A stretch of 64,000 nt of DNA, from contig NZ_LR699554.1 in assembly GCF_902459535.1 (NCBI RefSeq), positions 2,728,001-2,792,000 on the forward strand. The letters are read 5' to 3'. The position numbers and the translations under genes were made by a program. Shown piece after piece: positions 62,922 to 64,000 of the stretch (the first letter of the stretch is position 1; every line of letters begins with the position of its first letter). This DNA is from Paraburkholderia dioscoreae. GTDB lineage: Bacteria; Pseudomonadota; Gammaproteobacteria; Burkholderiales; Burkholderiaceae. The notes under the pieces were generated by a model. The model was not told the DNA's origin. It did not search any database and saw only the letters and a program-made list of their open reading frames with translations.

Positions 62922-63737
62922 ATGACTGACAACGCCACAACCCGGTCCACGCGCGGCGAACTGGTGCTGAGCCTGCGCGGCGTCTCGAAGCACTTCGGAG
63001 CGGTCTCGGCCCTGACGGACATCGAGCTCGACGTACATGCCGGCGAAGTGGTCGCCCTGGTGGGCGACAACGGCGCCGGAAAATCGACACTGGTGAAGGT
63101 GCTCGCCGGAGTCCACCAGCCCAGCGCCGGCACCATCACCTTCGGCGGCAAGGAGGTCACGCTGCCCGATCCGGGCGCGGCGCTCGATCTGGGCATCGCC
63201 ACGGTGTTCCAGGATCTCGCCCTATGCGAAAACCTGGACGTCGTCGCCAACATCTATCTCGGCCGCGAACTGAATCCGCTGCGCCTCGACGAGGTCGCGA
63301 TGGAGGTGAAGGCCTGGACGCTTCTGAACGAACTGTCGGCGCGCATTCCCAGCGTGCGCGACGTGGTCGCCTCGCTGTCGGGCGGGCAGCGCCAGACCGT
63401 GGCGATCGCGCGCTCGCTGCTGCTGGATCCGAAGCTGATCATGCTCGACGAACCGACGGCGGCGCTGGGCGTGGCCCAGACCGCCGAGGTGCTGAACCTG
63501 ATCGAGCGTGTGCGCGACCGTGGTCACGCCGTCATCATGATCAGCCACAACATGGAGGACGTGCGCGCCGTGGCGGACCGGATCGTGGTGCTGCGGCTTG
63601 GCCGCAACAACGGCGTGTTCTATCCCGACTCGTCGAATGAAGAACTGGTGGCCGCGATCACCGGCGCGACCGAAAACGCCGTGTCGCGCCGCGCCGGCCG
63701 GCGCCAGGCCGAACAGGGCGCGTGGACAAAGGAATGA
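62922..63737 (+). CDS. Sugar ABC transporter ATP-binding protein, single-domain (FrcA-like)
   Basis: The 271-residue ATPase has Walker A GDNGAGKST at about 48-56, signature LSGGQRQTVAIARS, Walker B LIMLDEP and a His switch MISHNMEDV. It has only one nucleotide-binding domain, unlike RbsA or XylG which have two, so it would act as a homodimer as FrcA does. Its stop overlaps the possible upstream ATG of the permease. Confidence 0.93.
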   Translation: MTDNATTRSTRGELVLSLRGVSKHFGAVSALTDIELDVHAGEVVALVGDNGAGKSTLVKVLAGVHQPSAGTITFGGKEVTLPDPGAALDLGIATVFQDLALCENLDVVANIYLGRELNPLRLDEVAMEVKAWTLLNELSARIPSVRDVVASLSGGQRQTVAIARSLLLDPKLIMLDEPTAALGVAQTAEVLNLIERVRDRGHAVIMISHNMEDVRAVADRIVVLRLGRNNGVFYPDSSNEELVAAITGATENAVSRRAGRRQAEQGAWTKE

Positions 63738-63739
63738 TC

Positions 63740-64000
63740 ATGAGCAAGGAAATGCAAGGCGCTGCGCAGCCTGAACCGCAACGCGAGCCCCAGCCGTCCG
63801 CGCTGCTCGATCGCAGCGATATCCGCGTGAAGCACGCCACCGGGATCGGCGGCACCATTGCCGAATTCGTCGAACGGGTGCGTTCGGGCGATCTGGGATC
63901 GTTGCCGGTCGTGGCGGGCCTGATCATCATCTGGACCGTGTTCACCAGCCTGAACCCGGTGTTCCTCTCGGCCGACAACCTGGTGAATCTGCTGTTCGAC
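63740..64000 (+). CDS. Sugar ABC transporter permease, N-terminal part (cut by window end)
   Basis: The first 87 codons are seen. After a 60-residue hydrophilic N-terminus comes the first membrane helix (LPVVAGLIIIWTVFTSL) and the family-typical NPVFLSADNLVNLLF of RbsC/XylH permeases. AAAGGA lies 6 bases before the ATG at 63740; the ATG at 63734 overlaps the ATPase stop (ATGA) but is too close to that site. Confidence 0.88.
   Translation, partial: MSKEMQGAAQPEPQREPQPSALLDRSDIRVKHATGIGGTIAEFVERVRSGDLGSLPVVAGLIIIWTVFTSLNPVFLSADNLVNLLFD

Overview
The window is GC-rich, densely coded proteobacterial DNA. Its gene content points to a Burkholderia-group betaproteobacterium, most likely Paraburkholderia: OprD-type porin, DUF4148 small secreted proteins, the DUF3443/DUF2844 pair, a phasin, NodT/EmrAB efflux and many LysR/IclR/AraC/MarR regulators. 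This placement is inferred from gene content; no rRNA or other marker gene is present. I saw no tRNA, rRNA, insertion sequence, CRISPR array or replication origin. The window starts inside a porin gene and ends inside an ABC permease gene.

Layout. (1) 1-9.2 kb: end of an OprD porin, then an IclR regulator divergent from a seven-gene operon. The operon encodes a PotABCD-type ABC transporter and a three-part flavin/iron-sulfur amine dehydrogenase of the opine oxidase/D-hydroxyproline dehydrogenase/HcnABC type, that is, uptake and oxidation of one secondary amine. (2) 9.2-14.8 kb: a small membrane protein, panE-like reductase, a nucleoside salvage operon (nupC-cdd-nucleoside hydrolase) and a thiolase. 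(3) 14.9-20.1 kb: an EmrAB-NodT tripartite drug pump preceded by two MarR paralogues. Near-identical palindromes lie just upstream of both marR genes and emrA. (4) 20.1-26.1 kb: a microcin-type export operon (TolC, C39-peptidase ABC transporter, HlyD adaptor, LpxL-like acyltransferase). It is headed by an unreported 50-residue precursor with a Gly-Gly leader and a CCKCCC core. This is the most novel part of the window. A fimbrial usher remnant lies beside it. (5) 27.3-36.0 kb: a transglutaminase/ATP-grasp/alpha-E cluster divergent from a zinc metallopeptidase. (6) 36.3-40.0 kb: an HMW1C-type cytoplasmic N-glucosyltransferase convergent with a DUF3443 lipoprotein whose two Asp motifs look like a pepsin-type active site, plus its DUF2844 partner. 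(7) 40.6-48.1 kb: phasin, lipoproteins, RibD-like reductase, Old Yellow Enzyme with a divergent ArsR regulator and a clean operator, orphan receiver, MFS transporter, and a small frameshifted gene. (8) 48.3-57.5 kb: a czcCBA heavy-metal efflux operon with its two-component system, and two small envelope proteins that share a 15-base promoter motif with it. (9) 57.6-64 kb: a beta-hydroxyacid dehydrogenase, a LysR/hydrolase divergent pair, an AraC regulator and the start of a sugar ABC transporter.

How the parts fit together. Several blocks are self-contained regulator-plus-target modules whose operators can be read from the sequence: MarR/EmrAB, ArsR/OYE and CzcRS/czc. The C39 exporter operon has the parts needed to make, modify, cleave and secrete a cysteine-rich peptide. 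It runs in the same direction as the MarR-efflux operon and lies directly upstream of it, so the two could be co-transcribed or share control.
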